This document shows positions 34,847 to 43,521 of a stretch of DNA of 64,000 bases, piece after piece; the stretch's first letter is position 1, and each line of letters opens with the position of its first letter. Source of the DNA: JBGQOG01 sp052113705 (lineage in GTDB: Bacteria; Pseudomonadota; Alphaproteobacteria; Rhodobacterales; Rhodobacteraceae); NCBI RefSeq assembly GCF_052113705.1, contig NZ_JBGQOG010000008.1, positions 133,607 to 197,606 of the forward strand. Direction: 5' to 3'. The notes beneath the pieces were generated by a model. That model had not been told where the DNA came from, did no database searches, and saw only the letters and a list, made by a program, of their open reading frames with translations. A program made the translations under genes and the position numbers.

Positions 34847-35860
34847 TCAGGTCGTTTGCCGCGGCATGAATTGTCCGGGCAGAATGACCTCTGTCTTGTC
34901 GTTCCCCTCGAGCACGCCCACCAACGCCTCGGCCATTTTGGTGATCGGCTGGCGATAGGTGGTCAGCGCGTGGCTGGCCAGACTGGCCAGCGGGATATCG
35001 TCAAATCCGGTGACCGCGATGTCCTCCGGCACGCGAAGGCCCAGCGAAAACCGCAGCGCTTCCAGCGCGCCGATGGCGACAATATCATTCTCGCAGACCA
35101 GCACATCGGGCAGATCGGCGCGCGCGCGGTCGGAGAGTTCCGCCACCACCGCCTCCCGCGCGAGGAACACATCATATTGTGCCACATGCATCACCGGCGG
35201 CACACATCCGGTCAGCTCCTGCCAACGCGCGGCAAAGCTGTCTTTGCGCTTGAGGACCGCAGATTGCCCGCCGGGGCCCGCCACGAACAATGGGCGGCGG
35301 CGGCCTCGTTCATAAAGATGATCGGCGATCTCGCGCATGGCCACCGCATCATCGCAGCAGATGGTGATGGTGTTGGGATTGGTGCTGGTGCGCGCAAAAA
35401 CGATCAGCTTTTTGACCCGGCGCGCACCCAGGGCCGTGCTCAGAATACTGTCATCAAAGCGGGTGCCGATCACCACCGCCGCATCCACCCGCCGCTGACT
35501 GGCGGCGAGAAAGGCAGAAGAAGCATCCGCCTCGCTCAGCATATTGACCAGAAGTACGCCCCAGCCTTCCTGCCGCAGGATGCGTGAGAGGCGCTCCAAC
35601 TGAACCAGTTTATGCGGGTTGGAAAAGTCGTCCAGCATCAGCGCGACCAGACCGGAGCGGTCCGAGGCGAGGCCTGCGGCGTGCAGGTCGGGCACATAGC
35701 CGAGGGCCTCGGCCGCCGTCATCACCTTGGCGCGGGTTTTCTTGGAAATCGACGCATCTTTCTTGAAAGCACGCGCCACCGTCCAGCGCGATACCCCGGC
35801 CGCCTCGGCAACGTCATCTGCCGTCACCGATGTCGTCTCGAAAAATTCAGGCTCGTCCAT
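34847..35860 (-). CDS. LacI-family regulator of the sugar/polyol operon
   Basis: 337 aa. Helix-turn-helix VTADDVAEAAGVSRWTVARAFKKDASISKKTRAKV, about 12 residues further from the N-terminus than usual. The effector domain ends with PEDIAVTGFDDIPLASLASHALTTYRQPITKMAEA. It is divergent from the dehydrogenase/isomerase/ABC operon with 146 bases between, which hold two palindromes; it most likely represses that operon in the absence of its sugar. Confidence 0.9.
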   Translation of the reverse strand: MDEPEFFETTSVTADDVAEAAGVSRWTVARAFKKDASISKKTRAKVMTAAEALGYVPDLHAAGLASDRSGLVALMLDDFSNPHKLVQLERLSRILRQEGWGVLLVNMLSEADASSAFLAASQRRVDAAVVIGTRFDDSILSTALGARRVKKLIVFARTSTNPNTITICCDDAVAMREIADHLYERGRRRPLFVAGPGGQSAVLKRKDSFAARWQELTGCVPPVMHVAQYDVFLAREAVVAELSDRARADLPDVLVCENDIVAIGALEALRFSLGLRVPEDIAVTGFDDIPLASLASHALTTYRQPITKMAEALVGVLEGNDKTEVILPGQFMPRQTT

Positions 35861-35913
35861 GCGGTCTCCTTCGGGCTGACTTTACACTCTGCGATGCGGC
35901 ATGAAAAGATTTT

Positions 35914-35950
35914 TGCTCGCGCGTGCAGATTATAATTGCTCGCGCGAGCA
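35914..35950. promoter_or_regulatory. twin LacI operators
   Basis: TGCTCGCGCGAGCA (35937-35950) is a perfect 14-bp palindrome with central CG. TGCTCGCGCGTGCA (35914-35927) is the same with one mismatch. They start 23 bases apart, about two helical turns, in the divergent LacI/iolG promoter. Confidence 0.78.
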
Positions 35951-36006
35951 TTTTGCGGGAATGTGACCCGACAAGTTGCTCTGCAGAGATTCGGGAGGAG
36001 TGCAGA

Positions 36007-37020
36007 ATGCTCAGGGTTGCCCTGCTGGGGGCCGGCCGTATTGGTCAGGTCCATGCGCGCAGTATTGCCGCAAATGCTCACAGCGCATTGGTCGCCGTGG
36101 CGGATGTTCACGCGGAGGCTGCCGCGAAACTCGCGGAGGCATACGGCGCCGCGGCGATGACGGTCGAGGCCGTTCTGGCCGATGCCTCGATTGATGCGGT
36201 GCTGATTGCCACCTCGACCGACACGCATTCGGACCTGATCGAGGCTGCCACGGCGGCCGGCAAAGCGGTCTTGTGCGAAAAGCCGGTGGATCTGTCGCTC
36301 GCCCGGGCGCAGGCCTGTCTGGCGGCGACGCAGCATCATAAAGCGCCGGTGATGATCGGTTTCAACCGCCGCTTTGACCCCAATTTCGCCGCGTTGAAGG
36401 CGGCCTATGACCGGGGCGAGATCGGCAAGGGCGAATTGCTCTCGGTCACTTCGTTCGACCCGGCGCCGCCGCCGGTTTCCTATGTCAAAGTCTCGGGCGG
36501 ATTGTTCCGCGATATGATGATCCATGATTTCGACATGGCCTGCTGGATCTATGGCGGCGCGCCGGACCGGGTGACGGCGGTGGGGTCTTCGATCGTGGAT
36601 CCGGCGATTGGCGCGGCGGGCGATGTTGATACGGCGGTGGTGACGCTGATCTGGAATGACGGGCGCATCGCGGTCATCAAAAACTCGCGCCGCGCGGTCT
36701 ATGGCTATGATCAGCGGGTGGAGCTGCTGGGCTCTGAGGGGCTTTTGGGCGCAAAGAACGTGCTGGAAAACACCGTTGAGAAGATCACGGTGGCAGGCGC
36801 GGTCTCGGCCAAGCCGGAGTATTTCTTTCTTGAGCGGTACATGCGGGCCTATGCGGCGGAATGGTCGGCCTTTGTGGCCGCCGTTGCGGCGGGCACGGCG
36901 GTGCCGGTCAGCCTGCAGGATGGGGTGGCGGCATTGGCCGTTGCCGAAGCGGCGACCCGTTCGGCGCAGACCGGCCAAACCGTCGCGTTGAGTGCGGCGA
37001 TGCTGGAGGCTGCGGCATGA
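36007..37020 (+). CDS. iolG: inositol 2-dehydrogenase-like oxidoreductase (Gfo/Idh/MocA)
   Basis: 337 aa. The N-terminal Rossmann motif is LRVALLGAGRIGQVHARSI, and the conserved EKP is in VLCEKPVDLS. The domain-2 segment GGLFRDMMIHDFDMACWIYG carries the catalytic Asp-x-x-x-His pattern of inositol dehydrogenases (HDFD). It oxidises a polyol or sugar with NAD. ATG at 36007 follows GGGAGGAG; upstream codons in frame would cross the operators. First gene of the operon. Other iol genes are absent, so myo-inositol as substrate is likely but not certain. Confidence 0.8.
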   Translation: MLRVALLGAGRIGQVHARSIAANAHSALVAVADVHAEAAAKLAEAYGAAAMTVEAVLADASIDAVLIATSTDTHSDLIEAATAAGKAVLCEKPVDLSLARAQACLAATQHHKAPVMIGFNRRFDPNFAALKAAYDRGEIGKGELLSVTSFDPAPPPVSYVKVSGGLFRDMMIHDFDMACWIYGGAPDRVTAVGSSIVDPAIGAAGDVDTAVVTLIWNDGRIAVIKNSRRAVYGYDQRVELLGSEGLLGAKNVLENTVEKITVAGAVSAKPEYFFLERYMRAYAAEWSAFVAAVAAGTAVPVSLQDGVAALAVAEAATRSAQTGQTVALSAAMLEAAA

Positions 37021-37844
37021 CGCGCGATTACGGCTGCTGCACCTGGATTTTCGGCGGTGAGGATCTGGCCGCCATTGCCGACCGCGTGGCGCGGGCGGGG
37101 TTGCAGGGGGTGGAGCTGCATGGCGACATCGAGGGGATCGATCCGGCGGAGGCGGGCAGGATTTTTGCCGCCAAGGGCCTGAAGATTTTCTCGATCACCC
37201 CCGGCGACGCCGATATTTCCCACCCCGATGCCGGGGTCCGCGCGGCGGCGGTGGAATATTACCGCCGCCTGATGGACTGGGCGGTGTTGCTGGGGCAGGG
37301 GCCCGGCCTGCCGCGGATTTCCTGTCATGGACAGGTGACCCGCATCCGCCCCATGGGCACGCAGGCCGAAGAGGATGCGCTGCTGATCGAGAGCGTGAAG
37401 CAGATCACCGGCTTTGCGGCTGCCAAGGGCCTGCCGGTGGTGTTCGAGATCCTGAACCGCTACGAAAGCCATCAGGTGCGCACGGTTGCCGAGGGGCTGG
37501 CGCTGCTGGACAAGGTCGGCGCGGCCAACCTCAGCCTGCTGCCCGATGCCTATCACATGAACATCGAAGAGGCCGATCCCGCTGCCGCCTTGCGGCAGGG
37601 CGGTGCGGCCATCGGGCTCTATCATGCAGCAGACAGCAACCGCTGCGCGGTGGGCGAGGGGCATACCGACTTTGCCGCCCAGATCGCCGCACTGGATGCG
37701 ATTGGCTATGCGGGCCCGATCATCATCGAACCGGCGGCCCCCGGCCCCGATCCGTTCAACACGGATAAGGGCCCGGGCTTCCGCGACATTCTCGAGGCGC
37801 AACTTGCCGCCTCGGCCCGCGCGCTCGCCGCGCTGGCACGCTGA
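37017..37844 (+). CDS. TIM-barrel sugar isomerase/epimerase
   Basis: 275 aa, xylose-isomerase-like AP endonuclease-2 fold. Metal-binding candidates are Glu in VVFEILNRYESH, Asp/His in LLPDAYHMNIEE, His in LYHAADSNR and Glu in IIIEPAAPG. This set matches D-psicose/tagatose 3-epimerase-type and IolE/IolO-type enzymes. Its ATG overlaps the dehydrogenase stop (ATGA), so it probably acts on that enzyme's keto product. Confidence 0.78.
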   Translation: MTRDYGCCTWIFGGEDLAAIADRVARAGLQGVELHGDIEGIDPAEAGRIFAAKGLKIFSITPGDADISHPDAGVRAAAVEYYRRLMDWAVLLGQGPGLPRISCHGQVTRIRPMGTQAEEDALLIESVKQITGFAAAKGLPVVFEILNRYESHQVRTVAEGLALLDKVGAANLSLLPDAYHMNIEEADPAAALRQGGAAIGLYHAADSNRCAVGEGHTDFAAQIAALDAIGYAGPIIIEPAAPGPDPFNTDKGPGFRDILEAQLAASARALAALAR

Positions 37845-37865
37845 ATTCGGCTCTGCCGGATCCCA

Positions 37866-37887
37866 CGGGCGGCAGGAGGGCCGCCCG
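37866..37887 (+). other. stem-loop upstream of the sugar-binding-protein gene
   Basis: CGGGCGGC pairs with GCCGCCCG over a 6-base loop (AGGAGG), about 35 bases before the binding-protein start. Probably an mRNA processing or stability element within the operon. Confidence 0.5.
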
Positions 37888-37921
37888 GGTCTAAGAACGT
37901 AACATTTCCAGGGAGGGAAAC

Positions 37922-38845
37922 ATGAAGAAGACTTTTGCCGCGCTGCTGGGCGCGACGGCACTCTGCCTTGCGGCACCGGTTCTGGCTGCCGATATCGTGG
38001 TGGTGGCGCATGGCCAGGCCAATGACCCGTTCTGGTCGGTGGTGAAAAACGGTGTGGAGCAGGCCGCCAAGGACACCGGCGTGAATGTGGAATACCGCTC
38101 GCCCGAAACCTTTGACATGGTGGCGATGAGCCAGCTGATCGACGCGGCGGTCAACCAGCAGCCCGATGGTCTGGTGGTGTCGATCCCGGATGCGGATGCG
38201 CTGGGGCCGTCGATTCAACGTGCGGTGGCGGCGGGGATTCCGGTCATCTCGATCAACTCCGGTTCGGATGTCTCGAAATCTCTCGGGGCGCTGCTGCACA
38301 TCGGGCAGGATGAGAAAGACGCGGGCATGAAGGCTGGCGCCAAGCTGGCCGAAATGGGCGGCAAGAAAGGTATCTGCGTCAACCAGGAGGTGGGCAATGT
38401 CTCGCTCGACCTGCGCTGCGCGGGCTTTGCCGAGGGGTTTGGCGGTCCGGTGACCGTGCTGCCGACCGGCAATGATCCGACCGAGATCGAATCCAAACTG
38501 CGCGCGGCCCTTGAGGCCGATCCCGAAGTGGACACGGTAATGGCGTTGGGGGCCTCGACCGCGGGTGAGCCCTCGGTGGCTGCCGTCAAAGCACTGGGCC
38601 GCAGCGATGTCAAAGTGGCCAGCTTCGATCTTTCCGCAGGCTTTCTTGAGGCGATCATCGCGGGCGATGCCGCCTTTGCCATCGACCAGCAGCAGTTCCT
38701 GCAGGGGTATCTGGCGGTCGATTTCCTCGCGCTCAACGCCCAGTACGGCCTGATGCCGGGTGGCAACGTGCCGTCCGGGCCGAACCTGATCACCGCCGAT
38801 AAAGCGGCCCAGGTGGTTGAACTGTCGGCAAAAGGGATCCGCTGA
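37922..38845 (+). CDS. periplasmic sugar-binding protein (family 2, FrcB/IbpA type)
   Basis: 307 aa. Signal peptide MKKTFAALLGATALCLAAPVLAA, then DIVVVAHGQANDPFWSVVKNGVEQAAKDTGVNV, the opening of ribose/galactose-type binding proteins. DAAVNQQPDGLVVSIPDADAL and AGIPVISINSGSD are the pocket strands. GGGAGGGAAAC precedes the ATG. It captures a sugar or polyol for the permease and ATPase that follow. A 12-bp hairpin comes after the stop. Confidence 0.9.
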   Translation: MKKTFAALLGATALCLAAPVLAADIVVVAHGQANDPFWSVVKNGVEQAAKDTGVNVEYRSPETFDMVAMSQLIDAAVNQQPDGLVVSIPDADALGPSIQRAVAAGIPVISINSGSDVSKSLGALLHIGQDEKDAGMKAGAKLAEMGGKKGICVNQEVGNVSLDLRCAGFAEGFGGPVTVLPTGNDPTEIESKLRAALEADPEVDTVMALGASTAGEPSVAAVKALGRSDVKVASFDLSAGFLEAIIAGDAAFAIDQQQFLQGYLAVDFLALNAQYGLMPGGNVPSGPNLITADKAAQVVELSAKGIR

Positions 38846-38858
38846 TCCGAAGAGTTTA

Positions 38859-38886
38859 CGGCGCGGGGCGATGCCGCCCCGCGCCG
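38859..38886 (+). other. stem-loop between binding-protein and permease genes
   Basis: CGGCGCGGGGCG pairs exactly with CGCCCCGCGCCG over loop ATGC: a 12-bp GC-only stem 13 bases after the binding-protein stop, without a T tract. Confidence 0.7.
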
Positions 38887-38910
38887 GTTACAGCGTCCAG
38901 GGAGGACAGA

Positions 38911-40017
38911 ATGCCTGTGGAAATCACAACCCAGGCCGACGAACGTCTCCGCAAGGAAACGTTCTTCGCCACACTCGTCAAACGGCCGGAACTTGGCTCT
39001 ATCGCCGGTTTGGTGCTGGTGACGGTCTTTTTCCTTTTCACCGCAGATAGCGCGATGTTCACCCTGTCGGGGATCATGAACTTTCTCAGCCCGGCGGCGC
39101 AGCTTGGCCTGTTGGCCATTGGCGCGGCGCTGCTGATGATCGGGGGCGAGTTCGACCTGTCGATCGGCTCGATGGTCGCTTTTGCCGGGATGATTTTCGG
39201 CGCGCTGACGGTGAATGCGGGCCTGCCGCTGCTGGTCGCGATTCCCGCCACATTGCTGGCGGCGGCCCTGGTGGGCCTGATGAACGGCCAGCTGACCATC
39301 CGGACCGGCCTGCCATCCTTCATCGTCACGCTGGCTTCGCTGTTTATCCTGCGCGGGCTGACGCTGGTGGGGCTGAAATGGCTGACCGGCGGCTCGACCC
39401 AATTGCGCGGCGTGCGCGATGCGGTGGCGGGCGATCTGCTGACCCCGCTGTTTTCGGGCGATGCCTTCACCGGCCTCTTCGCCAAACTGGCGGAAATGGG
39501 TCTGATCGAGACCTTCAACAATGGCGCGGCGAAAGTGCCGGGCATTCCTGTCGAAATTCTGTGGTTCCTGGCGATGGCAGGGGCGGCCACCTGGGTCTTG
39601 CTGCGCACCCCCGCCGGCAACTGGATCTTTGCCTCGGGCGGTGATGCCAATGCGGCGGCCAATTCCGGGGTGCCGGTCCGCAATGTGAAAGTGGCGCTGT
39701 TCATGTTCACCGCCTGCTGCGCCGCTTTGCTGGCGATCATGCAGGTCCTGGATGCCGGTTCGACCGACGCCCGCCGCGGCTTCCAAAAGGAATTCGAAGG
39801 CATCATTGCGGCGGTGATCGGCGGCTGCCTGCTGACGGGGGGCTACGGCTCGGCCATCGGCGCCTTCTTCGGCTCGATCATCTTCGGCATGGTGGTGATT
39901 GGCCTGACCTATACCAAGATCGATCAGGATTGGTTTCAGGTGTTTCTGGGCGGCATGCTGCTCCTCGCGGTGGTCTTCAACAACATCATCCGCAAACGCG
40001 TGACGGGAGAGCGGTGA
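38911..40017 (+). CDS. sugar ABC transporter permease (RbsC/FrcC type)
   Basis: 368 aa with about eight to ten membrane spans. It contains GGEFDLSIGSMVAFAGMIFG, a hallmark of this permease family, and GFQKEFEGIIAAVIGGCLLTGGYGSAIGAFFG near the C-terminus, the EAA-like region. One permease gene suffices, forming a homodimer. It ends one base before the ATPase start. Confidence 0.9.
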   Translation: MPVEITTQADERLRKETFFATLVKRPELGSIAGLVLVTVFFLFTADSAMFTLSGIMNFLSPAAQLGLLAIGAALLMIGGEFDLSIGSMVAFAGMIFGALTVNAGLPLLVAIPATLLAAALVGLMNGQLTIRTGLPSFIVTLASLFILRGLTLVGLKWLTGGSTQLRGVRDAVAGDLLTPLFSGDAFTGLFAKLAEMGLIETFNNGAAKVPGIPVEILWFLAMAGAATWVLLRTPAGNWIFASGGDANAAANSGVPVRNVKVALFMFTACCAALLAIMQVLDAGSTDARRGFQKEFEGIIAAVIGGCLLTGGYGSAIGAFFGSIIFGMVVIGLTYTKIDQDWFQVFLGGMLLLAVVFNNIIRKRVTGER

Positions 40018-40018
40018 T

Positions 40019-40798
40019 ATGGCAGATCCCATCATCCATATGGACGGCATCAAAAAGCACTTTGGCAATGTGATCGCGCTGAACGGGGTCACGTTCGATG
40101 TGCGGCCGGGCGAATGCCACTGCCTGCTGGGGGACAATGGCGCCGGAAAGTCCACCTTTATCAAAACCATGTCCGGCGTGTTCAAACCGACCGAAGGCTC
40201 GATCACCTTCGAGGGCAAACCGCTCAGCTTCTCCAGCCCGCGCGACGCGATGGAGGCGGGGATCGCCACGGTGTTTCAGGATCTGGCGATGATCCCGCTG
40301 ATGTCAGTGGCGCGTAACTTCTTCATGGGGCGTGAGCCGACCAAGGGGCGCGGCCTGTTCAAGCGGTTCGACACCCAGTTGGCCAATCAGATCACCGTGG
40401 AGGAGATGCGCAAGATGGGCATCAACCTGCGCGGCCCCGATCAGGCGGTGGGCACCCTTTCGGGCGGCGAGCGGCAGACGGTGGCGATTGCCCGCGCGGT
40501 GTTTTTCGGCGCGAAAGTGCTGATCCTGGACGAGCCGACCTCGGCGCTTGGCGTGCGGCAAACCGCCAATGTGCTGGCCACGATTGACCGGGTACGGGCG
40601 CAGGGCGTGGGGGTGGTGTTCATTTCGCACAACGTCCGCCATGCGATGGCGGTGGGCGACCGCTTTACCGTGCTGAACCGCGGCAAGACGCTGGGCACCG
40701 CCGCGCGCGGCGAGATCAAGGCCGATGAATTGCAGGAGCTGATGGCTGGTGGCCAGGAACTGGCCGAGCTGGAAGGTTCGCTCGGCGGCACCATCTGA
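40019..40798 (+). CDS. sugar ABC transporter ATPase (single-domain, FrcA type)
   Basis: 259 aa. Walker A LGDNGAGKST (about residues 37-46), signature LSGGERQTVAIARAV, Walker B VLILDEPTSALG, switch His in VVFISHNVRHAM. Most sugar ATPases of this type are double-domain (about 500 aa); this is the short FrcA kind with one nucleotide-binding domain. Closes the operon; a 10-bp hairpin follows. Confidence 0.92.
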   Translation: MADPIIHMDGIKKHFGNVIALNGVTFDVRPGECHCLLGDNGAGKSTFIKTMSGVFKPTEGSITFEGKPLSFSSPRDAMEAGIATVFQDLAMIPLMSVARNFFMGREPTKGRGLFKRFDTQLANQITVEEMRKMGINLRGPDQAVGTLSGGERQTVAIARAVFFGAKVLILDEPTSALGVRQTANVLATIDRVRAQGVGVVFISHNVRHAMAVGDRFTVLNRGKTLGTAARGEIKADELQELMAGGQELAELEGSLGGTI

Positions 40799-40866
40799 GT
40801 TCCCCGGCACCACAGAATGACGGGCCCCTCCGCGCCCGTCCGCCGGGCCTCCCCAGCCTGGCCAGC

Positions 40867-40898
40867 AAGGGCCGAAGAGCATTGGCTTTTCGGCCCTT
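40867..40898. terminator. stem-loop after the sugar ABC operon
   Basis: AAGGGCCGAA pairs exactly with TTCGGCCCTT over a 12-base loop, 69 bases after the ATPase stop. No clear T tract, but it is the only strong hairpin between this operon and the TetR gene. Confidence 0.55.
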
Positions 40899-41037
40899 GA
40901 TCATATGTGGCGCATGCTCTGCGCTGAGCGGCCAAGTGATCCTGTTCGTTCTGGTGTCATCCTTGGACAGCTATTTGTTTCTTGCGTCATCCGGTGGCTG
41001 TCCAACATTCGGGTGAACGCCGGGGGCTTTCGGCATT

Positions 41038-41059
41038 TTAGATTGCAATCGGTCTCTAA
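41038..41059 (+). promoter_or_regulatory. 22-bp operator upstream of the TetR gene
   Basis: TTAGATTGCAATC, then GGTC, then TCTAA: the clearest palindrome of the four copies (arms TTAGA/TCTAA, 12-base spacer). It ends 44 bases before the tetR start, so autoregulation is likely. Confidence 0.75.
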
Positions 41060-41103
41060 TTTCACTATATCTCGTTCACGCAAACTGGAAACGGGAGTGC
41101 TCC

Positions 41104-41682
41104 ATGCGGGTCAGTCGCGCGCAGGCGGAAGAAAACCATCAGGCCATCATCAATGTGGCGAGCCGTCTGTTCCGCGAACATGGCTTTGACGGGATTGGCC
41201 TCAAGGATCTGATGAAGGGCGCGGGCTTGACGCAGGGCGGGTTTTACAAGCAGTTCGCCTCGAAGGAAGATCTGATGGCGCAGGCCTCGCAACGCGCCTT
41301 TGAAATGGCAACGCGCCGTTGGTCTGACGCGATTGCGGCCCACCCGGATGCGGCGCTTGAAACGATCATCGGGTTTTATCTGTCGCCGGAACACAGTGGC
41401 GAAAAGGGCGATGGCTGTCCGCTGGCGGCGCTGGCGGGCGATGCGGCACGGCAGGGGCCAGAGGTGAAGGAGCGTTTCGAAGCCGGGCTGAAATCGCATT
41501 TGCAGGTTCTCGACGAAGTGCTGCCTTCCGCTGAGGGCACGCGGCCGCTGGGCGCGGCCATGTCGATGCTGTCGCTGATGGTCGGCGCGGTGCTCTTGTC
41601 ACGCGCGGTGAACGATGAGGCGCTGTCGCAGGGCTTTCTTGCCGCAGCGGCGGATCAGGCGCGGGACATCGCGGCGTCATAA
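41104..41682 (+). CDS. TetR/AcrR-family regulator
   Basis: 192 aa. Helix-turn-helix at residues about 10-55 (INVASRLFREHGFDGIGLKDLMKGAGLTQGGFYKQFASKEDLM). The C-terminal domain contains GCPLAALAGDAARQGPEVKERF, a form seen in TetR proteins that neighbour short-chain dehydrogenases and RND pumps. Its promoter carries a 22-bp palindrome repeated upstream of the SDR/thioesterase genes and the second RND pump, which are the proposed targets. Confidence 0.88.
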   Translation: MRVSRAQAEENHQAIINVASRLFREHGFDGIGLKDLMKGAGLTQGGFYKQFASKEDLMAQASQRAFEMATRRWSDAIAAHPDAALETIIGFYLSPEHSGEKGDGCPLAALAGDAARQGPEVKERFEAGLKSHLQVLDEVLPSAEGTRPLGAAMSMLSLMVGAVLLSRAVNDEALSQGFLAAAADQARDIAAS

Positions 41683-41771
41683 GAATTCAGACGGGCGCAA
41701 TCTGTGACCGGCTCCCGCTGCGGCGGGGGGCCTGTTGCGGTGCGTGCCAGGCAACCGGGAGGTGAGAGATC

Positions 41772-43040
41772 ATGCGACGGATCGTGGTAACAGGCATGGG
41801 CGCGGTCAGCCCCCTTGCCGCAGGTGTTGAGGCGTCCTGGAGCCGGTTGTTGGCCGGGCGTTCCGGCATCCGCAGGCTGCCGGAGGAGATGGTCGGAGAG
41901 CTTTCGACGAAGGTCGGCGGCATTGTGCCCTCCATCGGGGAAGATGCCGGGGCGGGGTTCGACCCCGACCGCGTGCTCGACCCGAAAGACCAGCGGCGGG
42001 TGGACCGCTTCATCCTTTTCGCGCTGGCCGCGGCGGATGAGGCGCTGGCGCAGGCCGGGTGGCGCGCGGTGACGGAGGAGGAGCGGCGGCGTACCGCCAC
42101 CATCATCGCCTCGGGCATCGGCGGCTTTCCGGCGATCACCGAGGCGGTGCGCACCGTCGATCAGCGCGGCGTGCGGCGGTTGTCGCCTTTCACCATCCCC
42201 TCCTTTCTGGTGAACCTTGCGGCGGGTCAGATTTCGATCCGTCATGGTCTGAAAGGGCCGCTCGGTGCGCCGGTGACCGCCTGCGCAGCGGGGGTGCAGG
42301 CGATTGGCGATGCCGCCCGGCTGATCCGCAACCATGAGGCCGATATCGCCGTCTGCGGTGGCACAGAGGCCTGCATCAGTGATGTCAGCCTTGGCGGCTT
42401 CGCGGCGGCGCGTTCGCTCTCGACCCATTTCAATGAAACCCCCACCGAGGCCTCGCGCCCCTTCGACACTGCGCGCGATGGCTTTGTCATGGGCGAAGGA
42501 GCGGGCGTTTTGGTGATTGAAGCGCTGAGCCATGCGCTCGCCCGTGGTGCGACGCCGATTGCCGAGCTGGTGGGGTATGGCACAACCGCCGATGCCCATC
42601 ACATCACCTCCGGTCCCGAAGACGGCAGCGGCGCCCGGCGGGCGATGGAAATCGCCATCGCGCAGGCGGGCATTTCCCCGCAGGAGATCCAGCATCTGAA
42701 TGCCCATGCGACCTCGACGCCGGTCGGCGACAAGGGCGAAATGGCCGCCATCAAGAGTGTCTTCGGCACCAATCATTCCATCGCGGTCAGCGGGACAAAG
42801 TCAGCCACGGGGCATTTGCTGGGTGCCGCAGGCGGGCTTGAGGCGATCTTTGCCATCCTCGCCCTCCGCGATCAGATCGCCCCGCCGACACTCAATTTGA
42901 ACGCGCCCGATCCCGCCGGTGACGGAATTGATTTCGTGGCCCATCAGGCCCGCCCGATGGCGATGGGCCATGTGATCTCCAACGGTTTTGGCTTTGGGGG
43001 CGTCAATGCGAGCGTGATTTTCAAGCGCTGGATGGGGTGA
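41772..43040 (+). CDS. fabF: beta-ketoacyl-ACP synthase II
   Basis: 422 aa condensing enzyme. Catalytic Cys in VTACAAGVQAIGDA, His in NAHATSTPVGDKGE and His with Lys in GTKSATGHLLGAAGG. It elongates acyl-ACP with malonyl-ACP. It stands apart from other fatty-acid genes, 89 bases after the TetR gene on the same strand, so it is probably an extra copy with a specialised role. GGAGGTGAG before the ATG is a strong ribosome site. Confidence 0.9.
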   Translation: MRRIVVTGMGAVSPLAAGVEASWSRLLAGRSGIRRLPEEMVGELSTKVGGIVPSIGEDAGAGFDPDRVLDPKDQRRVDRFILFALAAADEALAQAGWRAVTEEERRRTATIIASGIGGFPAITEAVRTVDQRGVRRLSPFTIPSFLVNLAAGQISIRHGLKGPLGAPVTACAAGVQAIGDAARLIRNHEADIAVCGGTEACISDVSLGGFAAARSLSTHFNETPTEASRPFDTARDGFVMGEGAGVLVIEALSHALARGATPIAELVGYGTTADAHHITSGPEDGSGARRAMEIAIAQAGISPQEIQHLNAHATSTPVGDKGEMAAIKSVFGTNHSIAVSGTKSATGHLLGAAGGLEAIFAILALRDQIAPPTLNLNAPDPAGDGIDFVAHQARPMAMGHVISNGFGFGGVNASVIFKRWMG

Positions 43041-43263
43041 CGCCGCGTGACGGTCTGTCCGTAGTGTGGAAGCGGGCATATCGCGGCTGTTTTGCGCTTG
43101 CGACCGCCGTTGCAGAACCACTGTCCGGATTCTGCGCGGGGCGGAGCAGCGCCCCGACATATCCGTCAGGGCGTTGCCAAGGTGTCGGGGCCCGGTCCGT
43201 CCCGAATGGCGCGGTTGCCGCCGCGCCATCACGCGTTTTGGTCAACCTGTTGGTCGCATCAGA
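43041..43263. other. intergenic region without a supported gene
   Basis: About 220 bases between fabF and the convergent small gene. Several short frames are open on both strands but none has a ribosome site or recognisable sequence. No terminator-like hairpin with a T tract was seen. Confidence 0.35.
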
Positions 43264-43521
43264 TCAGCGCGTGACGGGTGTTTTCGCCGCGTCATGACCC
43301 CGGGGCGCCGCATGGGGGCCGTCGGGGTCGGGTTCTGATGGCCGCTGCGTGCTTGGTGCGCTCAGCTCTTCTTCAAGACGCCGAACCCGCTGCTCGAGCC
43401 TGAGCAGATGTTCGCCTTGCAGATCATCAAAGCCCGCAAGGTTTTTCGCCCAAAGATCCCATGTTGCGGCCCATTGTTTAAGCATCCTGGCCTCCCCCTT
43501 CATCATCGCTGGCAGCTTCAT
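43264..43521 (-). CDS. small coupled protein with amphipathic and coiled-coil segments
   Basis: 85 aa, not recognised. The ATG overlaps the stop of the RND pump gene (ATGA), so it would be made by coupled translation as the last gene of that operon; a second start at residue 13 (MLKQWAATWDLW) is possible. Residues 13-35 are Trp-rich and amphipathic; residues 42-53 (LRLEQRVRRLEE) look like a short coiled coil; the tail is polar and Pro-rich. No signal peptide or membrane span. A small accessory protein of the pump is one guess. Confidence 0.55.
   Translation of the reverse strand: MKLPAMMKGEARMLKQWAATWDLWAKNLAGFDDLQGEHLLRLEQRVRRLEEELSAPSTQRPSEPDPDGPHAAPRGHDAAKTPVTR

Noticed and set aside
38215..40269. 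684-codon minus-strand frame over the sugar ABC genes
   Set aside because: Antisense shadow; the plus strand has a signal peptide, a permease and Walker motifs in the right order.
41697..41703. GCAATCT before fabF as a fifth copy of the TetR operator
   Set aside because: Only seven of the ten core bases match and the 22-bp pattern does not continue, so it is not counted.
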